Shown here in pieces: positions 39,201 to 48,581 of a stretch of DNA of 64,000 nt (positions within the stretch are counted from its first letter, which is position 1; each line of letters starts with the position of its first letter). A program made the position numbers and the translations under genes. The notes beneath the pieces were generated by a model that worked only from the letters and a program-made list of their open reading frames with translations, did not search any database and was not told the origin of the DNA. Origin of the DNA: Burkholderia arboris (GTDB lineage Bacteria > Pseudomonadota > Gammaproteobacteria > Burkholderiales > Burkholderiaceae); the NCBI RefSeq assembly GCF_902499125.1, contig NZ_CABVPX010000016.1, positions 1 to 64,000 on the forward strand, read 5' to 3'.

Positions 39201-40445
39201 GCGCGGATCGATCTTGATCAGTTCGTTGCGCAGGCGCGCAGGCAGCGGTAGGCCGCGAATGAATTCGCTGAGGATGCCGAGATCGACGCGATCGCCGACG
39301 ACGCTGATCAGTTGCCCCTGGGTCGCCGTCGGCACGCGGTAGCGGGCCGTCAGCGTCGACAGCGCGAGCGAGCGGGCGAGCGGCGTGCCGTCGTCGAGCG
39401 GCGGCTGGCCGAGTTCCGCGTGGAAGCGCGACAGGTGCAGCGTGTAGTCGTGCCCCGTGTCCATCGCCATGTCCCAGCCGAATCCGACCACCGGCACGTC
39501 GAGCCGCGGCTGCGTCGGCCGCACGCGCAGCGTGACGTCGGCGCCCTGCAGGTCGCCGCCCGCCGAGCGCAGCCGGCCGTCGCGGAAGGTCGCCCAGATC
39601 GCGTTGTCGATCCGGCCGGCATGGATCGTGAGCGGGATGTCGAGGTAACGGGCGAGCGTCTGCAGATCGACCGGGCCGGTCGACAGGTACGCGTCGCCGG
39701 TCCAGTTGGACGGCTTGCCGACCGGCGCGAGCGCCTTGTGCGTGAAGCGCGCGCGGAAATCGAGCGGGCCGAGCAGCAGTGTGCCGTTCGCGGGCGCCTG
39801 CAGCGCGGCCCGGTGTACGCGGCCGTCGTTGAGCACCGCGATCCGGATGCCCGACAGCACGAGCTCCGGCGCGTCGTGCTGCGCGTCGCGCCAGCGCAGC
39901 GTGCCGCCGCGCAGCACGATCGCTTCCTGCTTCAGCAGCCAGGTGCCGAACGTGTCGTTGCCGCCGTGGGTGGTCGCGACGCCGATGCCCGCGACGCTCA
40001 GCGAACCGTCGGCCGCGCGCGCGACGACGAGGTCGGGCTGGTCGACGATCAGGCTCGACAGCGCGGGCGACAGTCGCAGCAGCGACATCCACGACAGCGC
40101 GGCGGTCGCATGCGGTACCGACAGCGCGATCTTGCCGTCACGGCCGCGGATCGTCAGGTTCGTGAGTTCGACGCCCGGCTGCATGCCGGACCAGTTCGGG
40201 GAAAGCTTGCCGATCGAAAGCTGCGCGTGGAGCTTGTCGGACACGAGGCGCTCGATGCGCGGACGGAATTCGTCGATGCGGGGCAGCAGCACATAGCGCA
40301 GCCCGAGGAACGCGCCGGACGCAACGAAGTAGGTGCCGATCCCGACAGCCAGCGTCACCTTGAACACACGACGCAGGACCGGATGATCGTGCTTCGGAGG
40401 TCCCGCTTCGGGCGCAGCTACGGCGGATTCCTGACGGTCGGACAT
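36246..40445 (-). CDS. yhdP: YhdP family (AsmA-like) envelope protein
   Basis: Very large inner-membrane-anchored periplasmic protein, 1399 residues, slightly longer than E. coli YhdP (1266). A single membrane segment (about residues 33-54, FKVTLAVGIGTYFVASGAFLGL region) is followed by repeated beta-strand units of the AsmA/DUF3971 type. The C-terminal part carries KITGTGQISNGIARTDDFSM and AAIGAAVINPLLGIGVLAANYALSETLSRAF. E. coli YhdP, with TamB and YdbH, moves phospholipid to the outer membrane; that role is inferred here. The gene is divergent from glnE across 231 bases and first in the unit with the nitrilase and tldD. Confidence 0.92.
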   Translation of the reverse strand: MSDRQESAVAAPEAGPPKHDHPVLRRVFKVTLAVGIGTYFVASGAFLGLRYVLLPRIDEFRPRIERLVSDKLHAQLSIGKLSPNWSGMQPGVELTNLTIRGRDGKIALSVPHATAALSWMSLLRLSPALSSLIVDQPDLVVARAADGSLSVAGIGVATTHGGNDTFGTWLLKQEAIVLRGGTLRWRDAQHDAPELVLSGIRIAVLNDGRVHRAALQAPANGTLLLGPLDFRARFTHKALAPVGKPSNWTGDAYLSTGPVDLQTLARYLDIPLTIHAGRIDNAIWATFRDGRLRSAGGDLQGADVTLRVRPTQPRLDVPVVGFGWDMAMDTGHDYTLHLSRFHAELGQPPLDDGTPLARSLALSTLTARYRVPTATQGQLISVVGDRVDLGILSEFIRGLPLPARLRNELIKIDPRGMMSNYQIEVERAKPARADLAEEERRTGAAPIVRYRFLGDLQGLSFAAQEPPPGLSPRGHPRAGWPGVENLWGRVDASETGGTAHFDTVNAAVTVPGEFDEPRLTFDRLRGNVKWVIAPAPGDKHARVDVTLPDLLVSNPDAEIAVSGSYTNPGHGRGSLDLRAEFARASVARIPRYLPTGMSEHLRDYLGHALQDGKVTQGASIVARGPLEKFPFEHEPDAGVFHIVAPFTGGRFEPTPYPPRKLANGTPSVWPALDGIDGVFELAQNKLRFDIERAHYKRVALTKVAGRIDDLGNPTHSPLIIDGHAQGPLADLVDYADNSSLGTMSGHIGQRIDAQGPASLALKITIPQHVAHPHTHIEGALAFGGNTLSTRGVPPLSALRGSVRFTEAGASLHDLSGRFLGGPVRASGNFQSHGPYTVDVDGRLALDAARGLNLHGPAAALLEHVVGDAPYKVAVRGAPGRLPDISAHSDLTGVALNFPAPFAKQAGTPMPFSFTLQPAPQADGKRLEHADLTLGPVSATYLLDATRGQPLRAVRGAMGIHRMPDMPQDGVSAAVDVDELDADAWLALAHTLKPDTPRVPEPQTAPRVDFASFAPKRFAFHFGTLKLLKRNWENVIVGASHVDDLWQANIASNQVSGYLSWAPGGGHNGAGVLNARLAKLVVPQSAQHDLVGRAMNLPTPTDRPMPSIDLIVDQVVARDHDIGRLVVNARNIDEDGTPVWQLDKLELSNPAAKLTATGNWRTSRRALARGADENDAPRRTVFDFKLDIGNAGALLDRVGLPRTLADGHGSVTGKVGWRGGPTALDFPSLGGQVALDLEHGQILKVDPGAAKLLGVLSLQSLARFLTLNFRDVVGKGLPFDKITGTGQISNGIARTDDFSMMTGPANVTVRGAVDLGTETQDLHAHVAPKISAGAAAIGAAVINPLLGIGVLAANYALSETLSRAFALDYAITGSWAHPHIERVRGDQGKMDHGPAGAVNH

Positions 40446-40676
40446 GCGGCGGACGGGCGGCGATATGGTAGTTTTGCAGACTGACGTTGAAATGTATCAC
40501 ACGGGTTCGTGCCGGCGGCCGTTGCGGCAGCACGGCACGGGCTTTCCGGCGCGCGGTTTCGCGGCGGACGCACGTGCGTCCGCCGCTGCCGCGCCGAGTT
40601 CACGAGACCGGCCGGCAGCGGGGCGCGTACGCGCCGGGCCGCTGCCGGCCGGCCTTTCCGCCAGGCCCGCTTCTCG

Positions 40677-43478
40677 ATGACCGACGCTTCCGCCCTGATC
40701 AGCACGTCCTATTCCCGATACCTCGCCCGCGCGGCTGCCGCGCGGCCCGCGCTGGCCGACCAGGTCGCCGCATGGGCGGCCGCGCCGCTCGGCCGCGCGC
40801 AGCTCGACGCGCGCCTCACCGAATTGCTCGCGACGCCAGCCGGCACGGCCGCGCCGACCGAGGAGCAACTGAAGCGCGCGCTGCGGCAACTGCGCGCGGA
40901 GGCGTTCGGCGCGGTCGCGGAGCGCGACCTGCGCGGGCTGGTGGACGTCGCCGAAGTGACGGGCGCGATGACCGATCTCGCCGAAGTGGCCGTGCAGCGT
41001 TCGCTCGCGCTGCTGTCGACCGAGCTCGAGGCGCTGTACGGCGAGCCGCGCGGCGCCGACGGCCAGCGCGTCGTGCTCGGCGTGGTCGGAATGGGCAAGC
41101 TCGGCGGCCGTGAGCTTAACGTGTCGTCGGACATCGACCTGATCTTCGTCTACGAGGACGACGGCGAAACGACCGGCGGAGCGCGTTCGCCGCTGTCCAC
41201 GCAGGAATACTTCACGCGGCTCGGCCGGCGCCTGATCGGCGTGCTGTCCGAGGTCACGGCCGACGGCTACGTGTTTCGCGTCGACATGCGGCTGCGCCCG
41301 AACGGCGATTCGGGGCCGCTCGTCTGCAGCCTCGGGATGCTCGAGGAATATTTCTACGTGCAGGGGCGCGAGTGGGAGCGCTATGCCTGGATCAAGGGGC
41401 GGCTCGTGTCGGAAGGCGACAGCGACGCGGCCCGGCGGCTGGAGTCGCAGCTCGAATCCATCGTCAAGCCGTTCGTGTACCGCCGCTATCTCGATTTCGG
41501 CGTGATCGGCGCGATCCGTTCGCTGCACCAGCAGATCCGTCACGAAGCCGCGCGCCGCGCGTCGATGCGGCCCGACAAGGCCGACGACATCAAGCTCGGG
41601 CGCGGCGGGATCCGCGAGATCGAGTTCAGCGCGCAGGTGTTCCAGCTGATCCGCGGCGGCCAGGATGCCGAATTCCGCGTGCGGCCGACGCTCGCGGTGC
41701 TGCGCCATGCGCAGGCGCGCGGGCTGATCGGCGAGGACGTGCGCGCGCGCCTGTCCGATGCTTACAACTTCCTGCGCACGCTCGAGCACCGGCTGCAGTA
41801 CCGCAACGACGCGCAGACGCACGCGATGCCGGTCGAGCCCGACGAACGCGCGGCGCTGGCCGCATCGCTCGGCTTTGCCGACTATGCGGCGCTGATGACG
41901 GTGCTGGACGGCCACCGGACCTTCGTCGAGGCGCAGTTCCACCAGATCTTTGCCGACAAGGTGAGCGGCGGGCCTTGCGCGGCCGGCGACGACACGGCCG
42001 CCGCGTGGATCTGGAGCGGCGCGCTGGCCGACGACGGCGAGGACGACGCGCTGGTCGCGCGCCTCGACGGCCTCGGTTTCACCGATCCGGCCACCGTGCT
42101 CGCGCGGCTGCGCGCGATCTGGCAATCGTCGCGCTACACCGGGCTGCCGGAAAAGAGCCGGCAGCGCTTCGACAGCGTCGCGCAGCGGGCGCTCGACGCC
42201 GCCCCGAAGATCGACGCCGCACGCCGCGACGACACGATCGTGCGCCTCTTCGACCTGCTCGAGACGGTCAGCCGGCGCGGCGTCTATCTCGCGCTGCTGA
42301 CCGAATACCCGGCCGCGCTCGACCGCGTGCTGTCGGTGCTCGGCGCGACGCGCTGGGGCGGCGGCTACCTGATCCGCCACCCGCAGCTGCTCGACGAGCT
42401 GCTCGACGACGAGGCGATCGCGAGCCCGTTCGACTGGCCCGCGTTCAAGGACGCGCTGCGCGCACGCCTCGCGGCGGCGGACGGCCCCGAGCAGCAGATG
42501 GACTTGCTGCGCCACGCGCAGCACGCGGAGGTGTTCCGGATCCTGCTGATCGATCTGGCCGGGCAACTGTCGGTCGAGCATGTGAGCGACCGGCTGTCGG
42601 AGCTGGCCGACGCGGTGCTCGACGTGACGATCGAAGTCGTCTGGTCGCAGCTCGCGAAGCGCCATCGCGACGTGCCGAAGTTCGCGGTGATCGCGTACGG
42701 CAAGCTGGGCGGCAAGGAGCTCGGCTACGCGTCGGATCTCGACCTGATCTTCCTGTACGACGACCCCGACGAGCGCTCGGCGGACGTCTACACGACCTTC
42801 ACGCGGCGCCTCATCACGTGGCTCACGACCGCGACCGGGGCGGGGGCGCTGTTCGACATCGACCTGCGGTTGCGGCCGAACGGCGAGGCCGGGCTGCTCG
42901 TTACCGATCTCGATGCGTTCCGCCGCTATCAGCTGCGCGAGGGCGACGCCGCGAACACCGCGTGGGTGTGGGAGCACCAGGCGCTAACGCGTGCCCGCTA
43001 CAGCGCGGGCGATGCGCAGATCGGCGCGGACTTCGAGGCGATCCGCCAGCAGGTGCTGACGACGCCGCGCGACGGCGGCGTGCTCGCGAAGGAGATCGTC
43101 GACATGCGCGGCAAGGTGTTTGCCGGCCACCCGAACCAGACCGAGCTGTTCGACCTGAAGCACGATCGCGGCGGGATGGTCGACATCGAGTTCATCGTCC
43201 AGTACTGGGTGCTGCTGCATGCGTCGAGCGACGCCGAGCTGATCCGCAATACCGGCAACATCGCGCTGCTGCGTGAGGTCGCCCGCTTCGGGCTGATGGG
43301 CGAGGACGAGGCCGAGCGCGTCGGCGCGGCGTACCGCAAGTACCGGAAGCTGCAGCACAAGCTGCGGCTCGACGGGATGGAGAAGGCGCGTGTCGATCCG
43401 GCGATGGTGGCCGACGAGCGGGCTGCGGTGACGGCGCTGTGGGAGCGCGTGTTCGGCGCGGTTGAAACGGGCGTTTGA
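40677..43478 (+). CDS. glnE: Glutamine synthetase adenylyltransferase/deadenylase
   Basis: Bifunctional enzyme that attaches or removes AMP on glutamine synthetase according to PII state. It has 933 residues in two homologous halves. The N-terminal (deadenylase) nucleotidyltransferase motif is GMGKLGGRELNVSSDIDLIFVYE and the C-terminal (adenylase) one is AYGKLGGKELGYASDLDLIFLYD. Each is followed by a VDMRLRPNG/IDLRLRPNGEAG block and a helical GlnD-type domain (GRGGIREIEF and DRGGMVDIEFIVQYW). The internal ATG gives the normal family length; the in-frame extension upstream is Arg/Ala-rich and unsupported. Confidence 0.97.
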   Translation: MTDASALISTSYSRYLARAAAARPALADQVAAWAAAPLGRAQLDARLTELLATPAGTAAPTEEQLKRALRQLRAEAFGAVAERDLRGLVDVAEVTGAMTDLAEVAVQRSLALLSTELEALYGEPRGADGQRVVLGVVGMGKLGGRELNVSSDIDLIFVYEDDGETTGGARSPLSTQEYFTRLGRRLIGVLSEVTADGYVFRVDMRLRPNGDSGPLVCSLGMLEEYFYVQGREWERYAWIKGRLVSEGDSDAARRLESQLESIVKPFVYRRYLDFGVIGAIRSLHQQIRHEAARRASMRPDKADDIKLGRGGIREIEFSAQVFQLIRGGQDAEFRVRPTLAVLRHAQARGLIGEDVRARLSDAYNFLRTLEHRLQYRNDAQTHAMPVEPDERAALAASLGFADYAALMTVLDGHRTFVEAQFHQIFADKVSGGPCAAGDDTAAAWIWSGALADDGEDDALVARLDGLGFTDPATVLARLRAIWQSSRYTGLPEKSRQRFDSVAQRALDAAPKIDAARRDDTIVRLFDLLETVSRRGVYLALLTEYPAALDRVLSVLGATRWGGGYLIRHPQLLDELLDDEAIASPFDWPAFKDALRARLAAADGPEQQMDLLRHAQHAEVFRILLIDLAGQLSVEHVSDRLSELADAVLDVTIEVVWSQLAKRHRDVPKFAVIAYGKLGGKELGYASDLDLIFLYDDPDERSADVYTTFTRRLITWLTTATGAGALFDIDLRLRPNGEAGLLVTDLDAFRRYQLREGDAANTAWVWEHQALTRARYSAGDAQIGADFEAIRQQVLTTPRDGGVLAKEIVDMRGKVFAGHPNQTELFDLKHDRGGMVDIEFIVQYWVLLHASSDAELIRNTGNIALLREVARFGLMGEDEAERVGAAYRKYRKLQHKLRLDGMEKARVDPAMVADERAAVTALWERVFGAVETGV

Positions 43479-43485
43479 ACGAAAG

Positions 43486-43522
43486 CAGGGCGGTGCGCGG
43501 TATCGACCCGCGCACCGCCCTG
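43486..43522. terminator. 15-bp perfect hairpin between converging glnE and recN
   Basis: The arms CAGGGCGGTGCGCGG and CCGCGCACCGCCCTG are exact complements with a seven-base loop. It starts eight bases after the glnE stop. No T-run follows on either strand, so if it terminates it does so unconventionally; it would at least protect 3' ends. Confidence 0.7.
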
Positions 43523-43571
43523 AATCGCCAATGTGCGAACCCGTTCGGCTTGAACGGAGCAGGCGGCCGCG

Positions 43572-45221
43572 TCAGGCCGCCAGCATTTCCTTCGCGTGCT
43601 TGCGGGTGGTGGCGGTGATCTCGAGCCCGCCGAGCATCCGCGCGACTTCCTCGATCCGGTTGGCGCGGTCGAGTGCGACGACCGTCGACACCGTGCCGCC
43701 GCGATCGTCGGCGCCCTTCGCGACCTGGAAGTGATGGTCGCCGCGCGCGGCGACCTGCGGCAGGTGCGTCACGCACAGCACCTGGCGGTCGCGCCCGAGC
43801 TGGTGCAGCAGGCGGCCGACCACTTCGGCGACGCCGCCGCCGATCCCCGTATCGACTTCGTCGAAGATCAGCGTCGGCGTCGGGCTTGCCGCGCTCGCGA
43901 TGACCGCGAGCGCGAGGCTGATCCGCGCGAGTTCGCCGCCCGACGCGACCTTCGCGAGCGGCCGCAGCGGCACGCCCGGATGCCCGGCGACGCGGAATTC
44001 GACCTGCTCGAGCCCGTGCGGACCGCCGTCGGCAAGCGGCACGAGTGCGACTTCGAAACTGCCGCCCGCCATCGACAATTCCTGCATGCCGGTCGTGACG
44101 GCCGTACCGAGCGCCTTCGCGGCCTGCGCGCGCGCCTTGGACAGGTGCCGGGCGTCGGCGAGATAGGCTTCGCGCGCCTTGGCCTGCGTCGCTTCGAGCG
44201 CGCCGAGATCGGCGGCTGCGTCGAGCGCGACGAGCTGCGCGCGGCGCGCCGCATGTTCCTCGTGCAGCGTGTCGGGCGGCAGCCGGAACTTGCGGGCGGT
44301 CGAGTGCAACGCATCGAGCCGCGTTTCGACCTGCGCGAGCCGCTCGGGATCGAGATCGGCGCGCTGCGCATAGTGCGACAGCGAATAGACGGCTTCCTGC
44401 AACTGGATCTCGGCCGGTTCGAGCGACGCGAGCGCATCGCTGAGCGAGGTGTCGTAGTCGGCCAGGCTGCGCAGCTTCGACACGATCGCGCCGAGTTGCG
44501 GGAGCATCGCGTCGTCGGATTCGGACAGCGCGTTGAGCGCGCCGCGCACGCCTTCGATCAGGTTCGCCGAATGCGACAACCGCTTGTGTTCGTTGCTGAC
44601 TTCGTCCCATTCGCCGGGCTGCGGCGCGAGCTTGTCAAGCTCGGCGAGCTGCCACGCGAGCTTTTCGCGTTCGAGCTGCAACTCGCGCTCGTGCGCCTTC
44701 GCGGCGTCGATCGCCTGCGTCGCGTCGCGCCACACGCGCCATGCGCGTGCGACGTTCGCCGCATCGGCGACGAGCCCCGCGTGCGTGTCGAACAGCTCGC
44801 GCTGCGCGTCGGGCCGCATCAGCAACTGGTGCGCGTGCTGGCCGTGGATGTCGACGAGCATCTCGCCGAGTTCGCGCAGCTGTGCGAGCGTCGCGCTGGT
44901 GCCGTTGATGAACGCGCGCGAACGGCCATTCGCGTCGATCACGCGGCGCAGCATCACGGTGTCCTCGGCGTCGAACGCGTGTTCGTCGAGCCAGCGCGCG
45001 ACGCGGTCGTGCGGCGTGAATTCGGCCGTGATGTCGGCGCGGCCGCAGCCGGTACGCACGACGCTCGCGTCGGAACGTTCGCCGAGCGCGAGGGCGAGGG
45101 CGTCGATCAGGATCGATTTCCCGGCGCCGGTTTCGCCGGAAAAGACGGAAAAGCCGCTGTCGAATTCGAGATCGAGCGCGGCCACGATGACGAAGTCGCG
45201 GATCGAGAGGTGGCGGAGCAT
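43572..45221 (-). CDS. recN: DNA repair protein RecN
   Basis: SMC-like ATPase for double-strand break repair, 549 residues. The N-terminus is MLRHLSIRDFVIVAALDLEF with Walker A GETGAGKS, then a central coiled coil (about residues 160-370, broken by a hinge), the ABC signature KVASGGELARISLAL, Walker B TPTLIFDEVDTGIGGGVAEVVG and VTHLPQVAARGDHHFQV. It is 19 bases after nadK on the same strand and converges on glnE. No LexA box was recognised before nadK. Confidence 0.97.
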   Translation of the reverse strand: MLRHLSIRDFVIVAALDLEFDSGFSVFSGETGAGKSILIDALALALGERSDASVVRTGCGRADITAEFTPHDRVARWLDEHAFDAEDTVMLRRVIDANGRSRAFINGTSATLAQLRELGEMLVDIHGQHAHQLLMRPDAQRELFDTHAGLVADAANVARAWRVWRDATQAIDAAKAHERELQLEREKLAWQLAELDKLAPQPGEWDEVSNEHKRLSHSANLIEGVRGALNALSESDDAMLPQLGAIVSKLRSLADYDTSLSDALASLEPAEIQLQEAVYSLSHYAQRADLDPERLAQVETRLDALHSTARKFRLPPDTLHEEHAARRAQLVALDAAADLGALEATQAKAREAYLADARHLSKARAQAAKALGTAVTTGMQELSMAGGSFEVALVPLADGGPHGLEQVEFRVAGHPGVPLRPLAKVASGGELARISLALAVIASAASPTPTLIFDEVDTGIGGGVAEVVGRLLHQLGRDRQVLCVTHLPQVAARGDHHFQVAKGADDRGGTVSTVVALDRANRIEEVARMLGGLEITATTRKHAKEMLAA

Positions 45222-45240
45222 GATGTAGGGCGGAGCGGCG

Positions 45241-46143
45241 TCAGGACGCCTTGTCGTCTTCGTTCGAGGCGTGTTCGTTCCAGTGCAGCTTCTTGCGCAG
45301 CGTCGTGTAGTAGCTGTAGCCGACCGGGTGCAGGAACGGCACCGTGTGCTTCGAGCGGCGCACCTCGATCGTGTCGTTCAGTTCGAGCGACGTGAACGAC
45401 TGCATGTCGAAGTTCACGTTGACGTCGCGCCCGCCGACGATCTGGATCGCGATTTTCGAATCGTCGGGCAGCACGATCGGCCGGTTCGACAGCGCATGCG
45501 GCGCGATCGGCACGAGCACGATGCCCGCCAGCTGCGGGTGAAGAATCGGGCCGGCCGACGACAGCGCGTAGGCGGTCGAGCCGGTCGGCGTCGCGACGAT
45601 CAGGCCGTCCGAACGCTGGTTGTACATGTACCGGCCGTCGACCGACGCGCGCAGCTCGACCATCCCGGAGAAGCCGCTGCGGTTCACGACGACGTCGTTG
45701 AACGCGATTGCGTGGTAGATCGGTTCGCCGTCGCGCATGATCCGCGCCTCGAGCAGCGCGCGCTCCTCGCGCTCGAACTTGCCGGCCAGCATCACGGGAA
45801 CGAGCGCGTGCATGTCGGCCGCGGCGATGTCCGTGATGAAGCCGAGCCGCCCGTGGTTGATCCCGATCAGCGGTGTCCGGTACGGCGCAAGCTGGCGGCC
45901 GATGCCGAGCATCGTGCCGTCGCCGCCGAGCACCACCGCCACATCCGCTCGCGCCCCGATTTCGGCCGGGGTGAGCGCCGGGTAGCCGGTGATGCCGATT
46001 TCGCGCGCGGTATCGCCTTCGAACACGACCTCGAAGCCGAGCTTCGCGATGCTGGCAGCCAGCGTGGCGAGCGGCTCGGCGATGACGGGCGTGTTGCTCC
46101 GGCCGACGAGCGCGACAGTATTGAACTGATTACCGGTTTTCAT
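45241..46143 (-). CDS. nadK: NAD kinase
   Basis: Phosphorylates NAD to NADP with ATP or polyphosphate in the cytosol; 300 residues. Diagnostic motifs are [11 protein letters not shown] (GGD at residues 73-75), [21 protein letters not shown] and [20 protein letters not shown]. The ATG before [14 protein letters not shown] gives the family length; an upstream frame extension is not supported. It is cotranscribed with recN and divergent from hrcA across 131 bases. Confidence 0.97.
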   Translation of the reverse strand: MKTGNQFNTVALVGRSNTPVIAEPLATLAASIAKLGFEVVFEGDTAREIGITGYPALTPAEIGARADVAVVLGGDGTMLGIGRQLAPYRTPLIGINHGRLGFITDIAAADMHALVPVMLAGKFEREERALLEARIMRDGEPIYHAIAFNDVVVNRSGFSGMVELRASVDGRYMYNQRSDGLIVATPTGSTAYALSSAGPILHPQLAGIVLVPIAPHALSNRPIVLPDDSKIAIQIVGGRDVNVNFDMQSFTSLELNDTIEVRRSKHTVPFLHPVGYSYYTTLRKKLHWNEHASNEDDKAS

Positions 46144-46274
46144 GCCGGCATTACACCATAGCTCGTTGACGAAAAGAACCGGCTGTGCGCCGAAGGGGCC
46201 GGATCGGGCCGGCCCGCGCAACGGAGGGAGACGCCACTCGCCGCGGTCGCGCGGTTGCGCTAAAATTTTCCACC

Positions 46275-47297
46275 ATGCTAGATCCTCGCGCACGAACCCT
46301 CCTGAAAACCCTGATCGAACGGTATATCGCCGACGGTCAGCCAGTCGGATCGCGCACGTTGTCCCGTTATTCCGGGCTCGAGCTGAGCCCGGCGACGATC
46401 CGCAACGTGATGTCCGACCTGGAGGAGCTCGGCCTCGTGTCGAGCCCGCACACGTCGGCCGGCCGCGTGCCGACGCCGCGCGGCTACCGGCTGTTCGTCG
46501 ACACGATGCTGACGGTCGAGGCGCCGATCGACGCCGAAGCCGTCGCGCGGCAGGTGCAGAACACGCTGCAGGCCGGCGAGCCGCAGCAGCGGGTGGTCGC
46601 GGCCGCCGCGAGCGTGCTGTCGAACCTGTCGCAGTTCGCGGGCGTCGTGCTGACGCCGCGCCGCAGCCACGTGTTCAAGCAGATCGAGTTCATGCGCCTG
46701 TCCGACAAGCGCATCCTGCTGATCATCGTCACGCCCGAGGGCGACGTGCAGAACCGGATGCTCGCGACGCCGCGCGACTATTCGCCGTCGCAGCTGACCG
46801 AGGCGTCCAATTACATCAACGCGCATTTCGCCGGCCTGTCGTTCGACGAGGTGCGCCGCCGCCTGCGCGACGAGATCGACCAGCTGCGCGGCGACATGAC
46901 CACGCTGATGCACGCGGCCGTGACGGCCAGTACCGAGGTGCCCGACACCGAGGACACCGTGCTGATTTCCGGCGAGCGCAACCTGCTCGAAGTGGCGGAT
47001 CTGTCGTCCGACATGGCGCGGCTGCGCAAGCTGTTCGACGTGTTCGACCAAAAGACGGGCCTCCTGCAACTGCTCGACGTGTCGAGCCACGCCCAGGGCG
47101 TGCAGATCTTCATCGGCGGCGAATCGACGCTCGTGCCGATCGAGGAAATGAGCGTCGTCACCGCGCCTTACGAGGTGAACGGGCAGATCGTCGGCACGCT
47201 CGGCGTGATCGGCCCGACCCGCATGGCGTACAACCGCGTGATCCCGATCGTCGACATCACCGCGCGCCTGCTGTCGCTCACGCTGAGCCAGCAATAG
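46275..47297 (+). CDS. hrcA: Heat-inducible transcription repressor HrcA
   Basis: Repressor that binds CIRCE elements and is kept folded by GroEL; 340 residues. The N-terminal winged-helix begins [29 protein letters not shown], followed by [30 protein letters not shown]. The GAF-like inducer domain and the C-terminal [25 protein letters not shown] are typical. TAAAAT, a likely -10, lies at about 46261. No CIRCE repeat was seen upstream of grpE, dnaK or hrcA in this window, so its targets (probably groE) lie elsewhere. Confidence 0.96.
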   Translation: MLDPRARTLLKTLIERYIADGQPVGSRTLSRYSGLELSPATIRNVMSDLEELGLVSSPHTSAGRVPTPRGYRLFVDTMLTVEAPIDAEAVARQVQNTLQAGEPQQRVVAAAASVLSNLSQFAGVVLTPRRSHVFKQIEFMRLSDKRILLIIVTPEGDVQNRMLATPRDYSPSQLTEASNYINAHFAGLSFDEVRRRLRDEIDQLRGDMTTLMHAAVTASTEVPDTEDTVLISGERNLLEVADLSSDMARLRKLFDVFDQKTGLLQLLDVSSHAQGVQIFIGGESTLVPIEEMSVVTAPYEVNGQIVGTLGVIGPTRMAYNRVIPIVDITARLLSLTLSQQ

Positions 47298-47432
47298 GCT
47301 GCAATCGGCAGCCTGATCCCGCCCCGTCATCGTGTCGCAATGCCGCACGCGCCGACAGTCGGCCGAACGGCACGGGGCGGCCCGCTATAATTGAGAGCCG
47401 TCCGGTCCCGTGCCCCGAGCACGTTCTTGCCC

Positions 47433-48497
47433 ATGCGTTTCGATCTTGAGCCGCCTTCGAGCATCGCGGCTGCCCATCGCATCGGTGTGCTGCTGATCAA
47501 TCTCGGCACGCCCGACGCGCCCACGCCGCGTGCGGTGCGGCGCTACCTCGCCGAATTCCTGTCGGATCCGCGCGTCGTCGAGATTCCGCAGGCCGTCTGG
47601 CAGGTGCTGCTGCGCACGCTGATCCTGCCGCTGCGCGGCCGCGCGTCCGCGAAGAAATACGCGGCCGTCTGGATGCCCGAGGGCTCGCCGCTGCGCGTGT
47701 ACACCGAGCGCCAGACCGACAGCGTGCGGCACCTGCTCACGTCGAACGGCTATCACGTGACGGTCGACTACGCGATGCGCTACGGCAGCCCCAGCATTTC
47801 GCACGCACTCGCGCAGTTCAAGCGCGCGGGCGTCGAGCGCGTGCTGCTGATGCCGATGTATCCGCAATACTCGGCGTCGACCACGGCCACCGCCTTCGAT
47901 GCCGCCTTCGACGCGCTCGCGCGCATGCGCAACCAGCCGGAAGTGCGCACGGTACGGCATTACGCCGACCATCCGGCCTATATCCATGCGCTGGCCGAGC
48001 AGGTGCGCCAGTACTGGGCGCAGCACGGCCGCCCCGATTTCGCGGCCGGCGACAAGCTCGTGCTGAGTTTCCACGGCGTGCCGAAGCGCACGCTCGACCT
48101 CGGCGACCCGTATCACGACCAGTGCCAGCAGACGGGCGCGTTGCTGATGGCCGCGCTCGGGCTGTCGACGACCGAATGCCGCGTGACGTTCCAGTCGCGC
48201 TTCGGCAAGGCCGAATGGCTGCAGCCGTACACCGCGCCGACGCTGCGCGAGTTCGGCGAGGCCGGCGTGCGGCGGGCCGACGTGTTCTGTCCTGGTTTCA
48301 CGGCCGATTGCCTGGAGACGATCGAGGAGATCGGCATGGAAGTGCGCGACGCGTTCCTCGCCGGCGGCGGCAAGACGTTCCACCGCATTCCGTGCCTGAA
48401 CGGCGCGCCCGCGTGGATCGGCGCGGTCGGCGAGATCGTCGCCGAGAATCTGCAGGGCTGGCCGGTCAAGGCCGCGCAGCCCGAAACGGTGAACTGA
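47433..48497 (+). CDS. hemH: Ferrochelatase
   Basis: Inserts Fe(II) into protoporphyrin IX, the last heme step; 354 residues. It shows [45 protein letters not shown], the metal-site [38 protein letters not shown] and [20 protein letters not shown] lies at 47386-47391, 41 bases before the chosen ATG, and is a likely -10. Four Cys residues lie in the last 130 residues, but no 2Fe-2S pattern is obvious. Confidence 0.96.
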   Translation: MRFDLEPPSSIAAAHRIGVLLINLGTPDAPTPRAVRRYLAEFLSDPRVVEIPQAVWQVLLRTLILPLRGRASAKKYAAVWMPEGSPLRVYTERQTDSVRHLLTSNGYHVTVDYAMRYGSPSISHALAQFKRAGVERVLLMPMYPQYSASTTATAFDAAFDALARMRNQPEVRTVRHYADHPAYIHALAEQVRQYWAQHGRPDFAAGDKLVLSFHGVPKRTLDLGDPYHDQCQQTGALLMAALGLSTTECRVTFQSRFGKAEWLQPYTAPTLREFGEAGVRRADVFCPGFTADCLETIEEIGMEVRDAFLAGGGKTFHRIPCLNGAPAWIGAVGEIVAENLQGWPVKAAQPETVN

Positions 48498-48508
48498 GAT
48501 GAAACGAT

Positions 48509-48581
48509 CCCCACGCTCACTTTGCTCGCTGCCCCCCGAGGGGGCGGTCAGCCTCCTTGGGGCAGCCCGGCGGAGGCTGAC
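48509..48581 (+). repeat. REP-like double-hairpin element masking the hslR start
   Basis: This short intergenic element has a first hairpin around GCCCCCCGAGGGGGC (48530-48545). The second has perfect 10-bp arms, GTCAGCCTCC (48547-48556) and GGAGGCTGAC (48572-48581), and its 3' arm contains the GGAGG ribosome binding site and abuts the ATG. It resembles a palindromic intergenic repeat I recall from Burkholderiales genomes. Copy number could not be checked. Confidence 0.7.

Noticed and set aside
46144..47432. CIRCE (HrcA operator) near hrcA, considered because HrcA often regulates its own operon
   Set aside because: No TTAGCACTC-N9-GAGTGCTAA-like repeat was found here or before grpE and dnaK.
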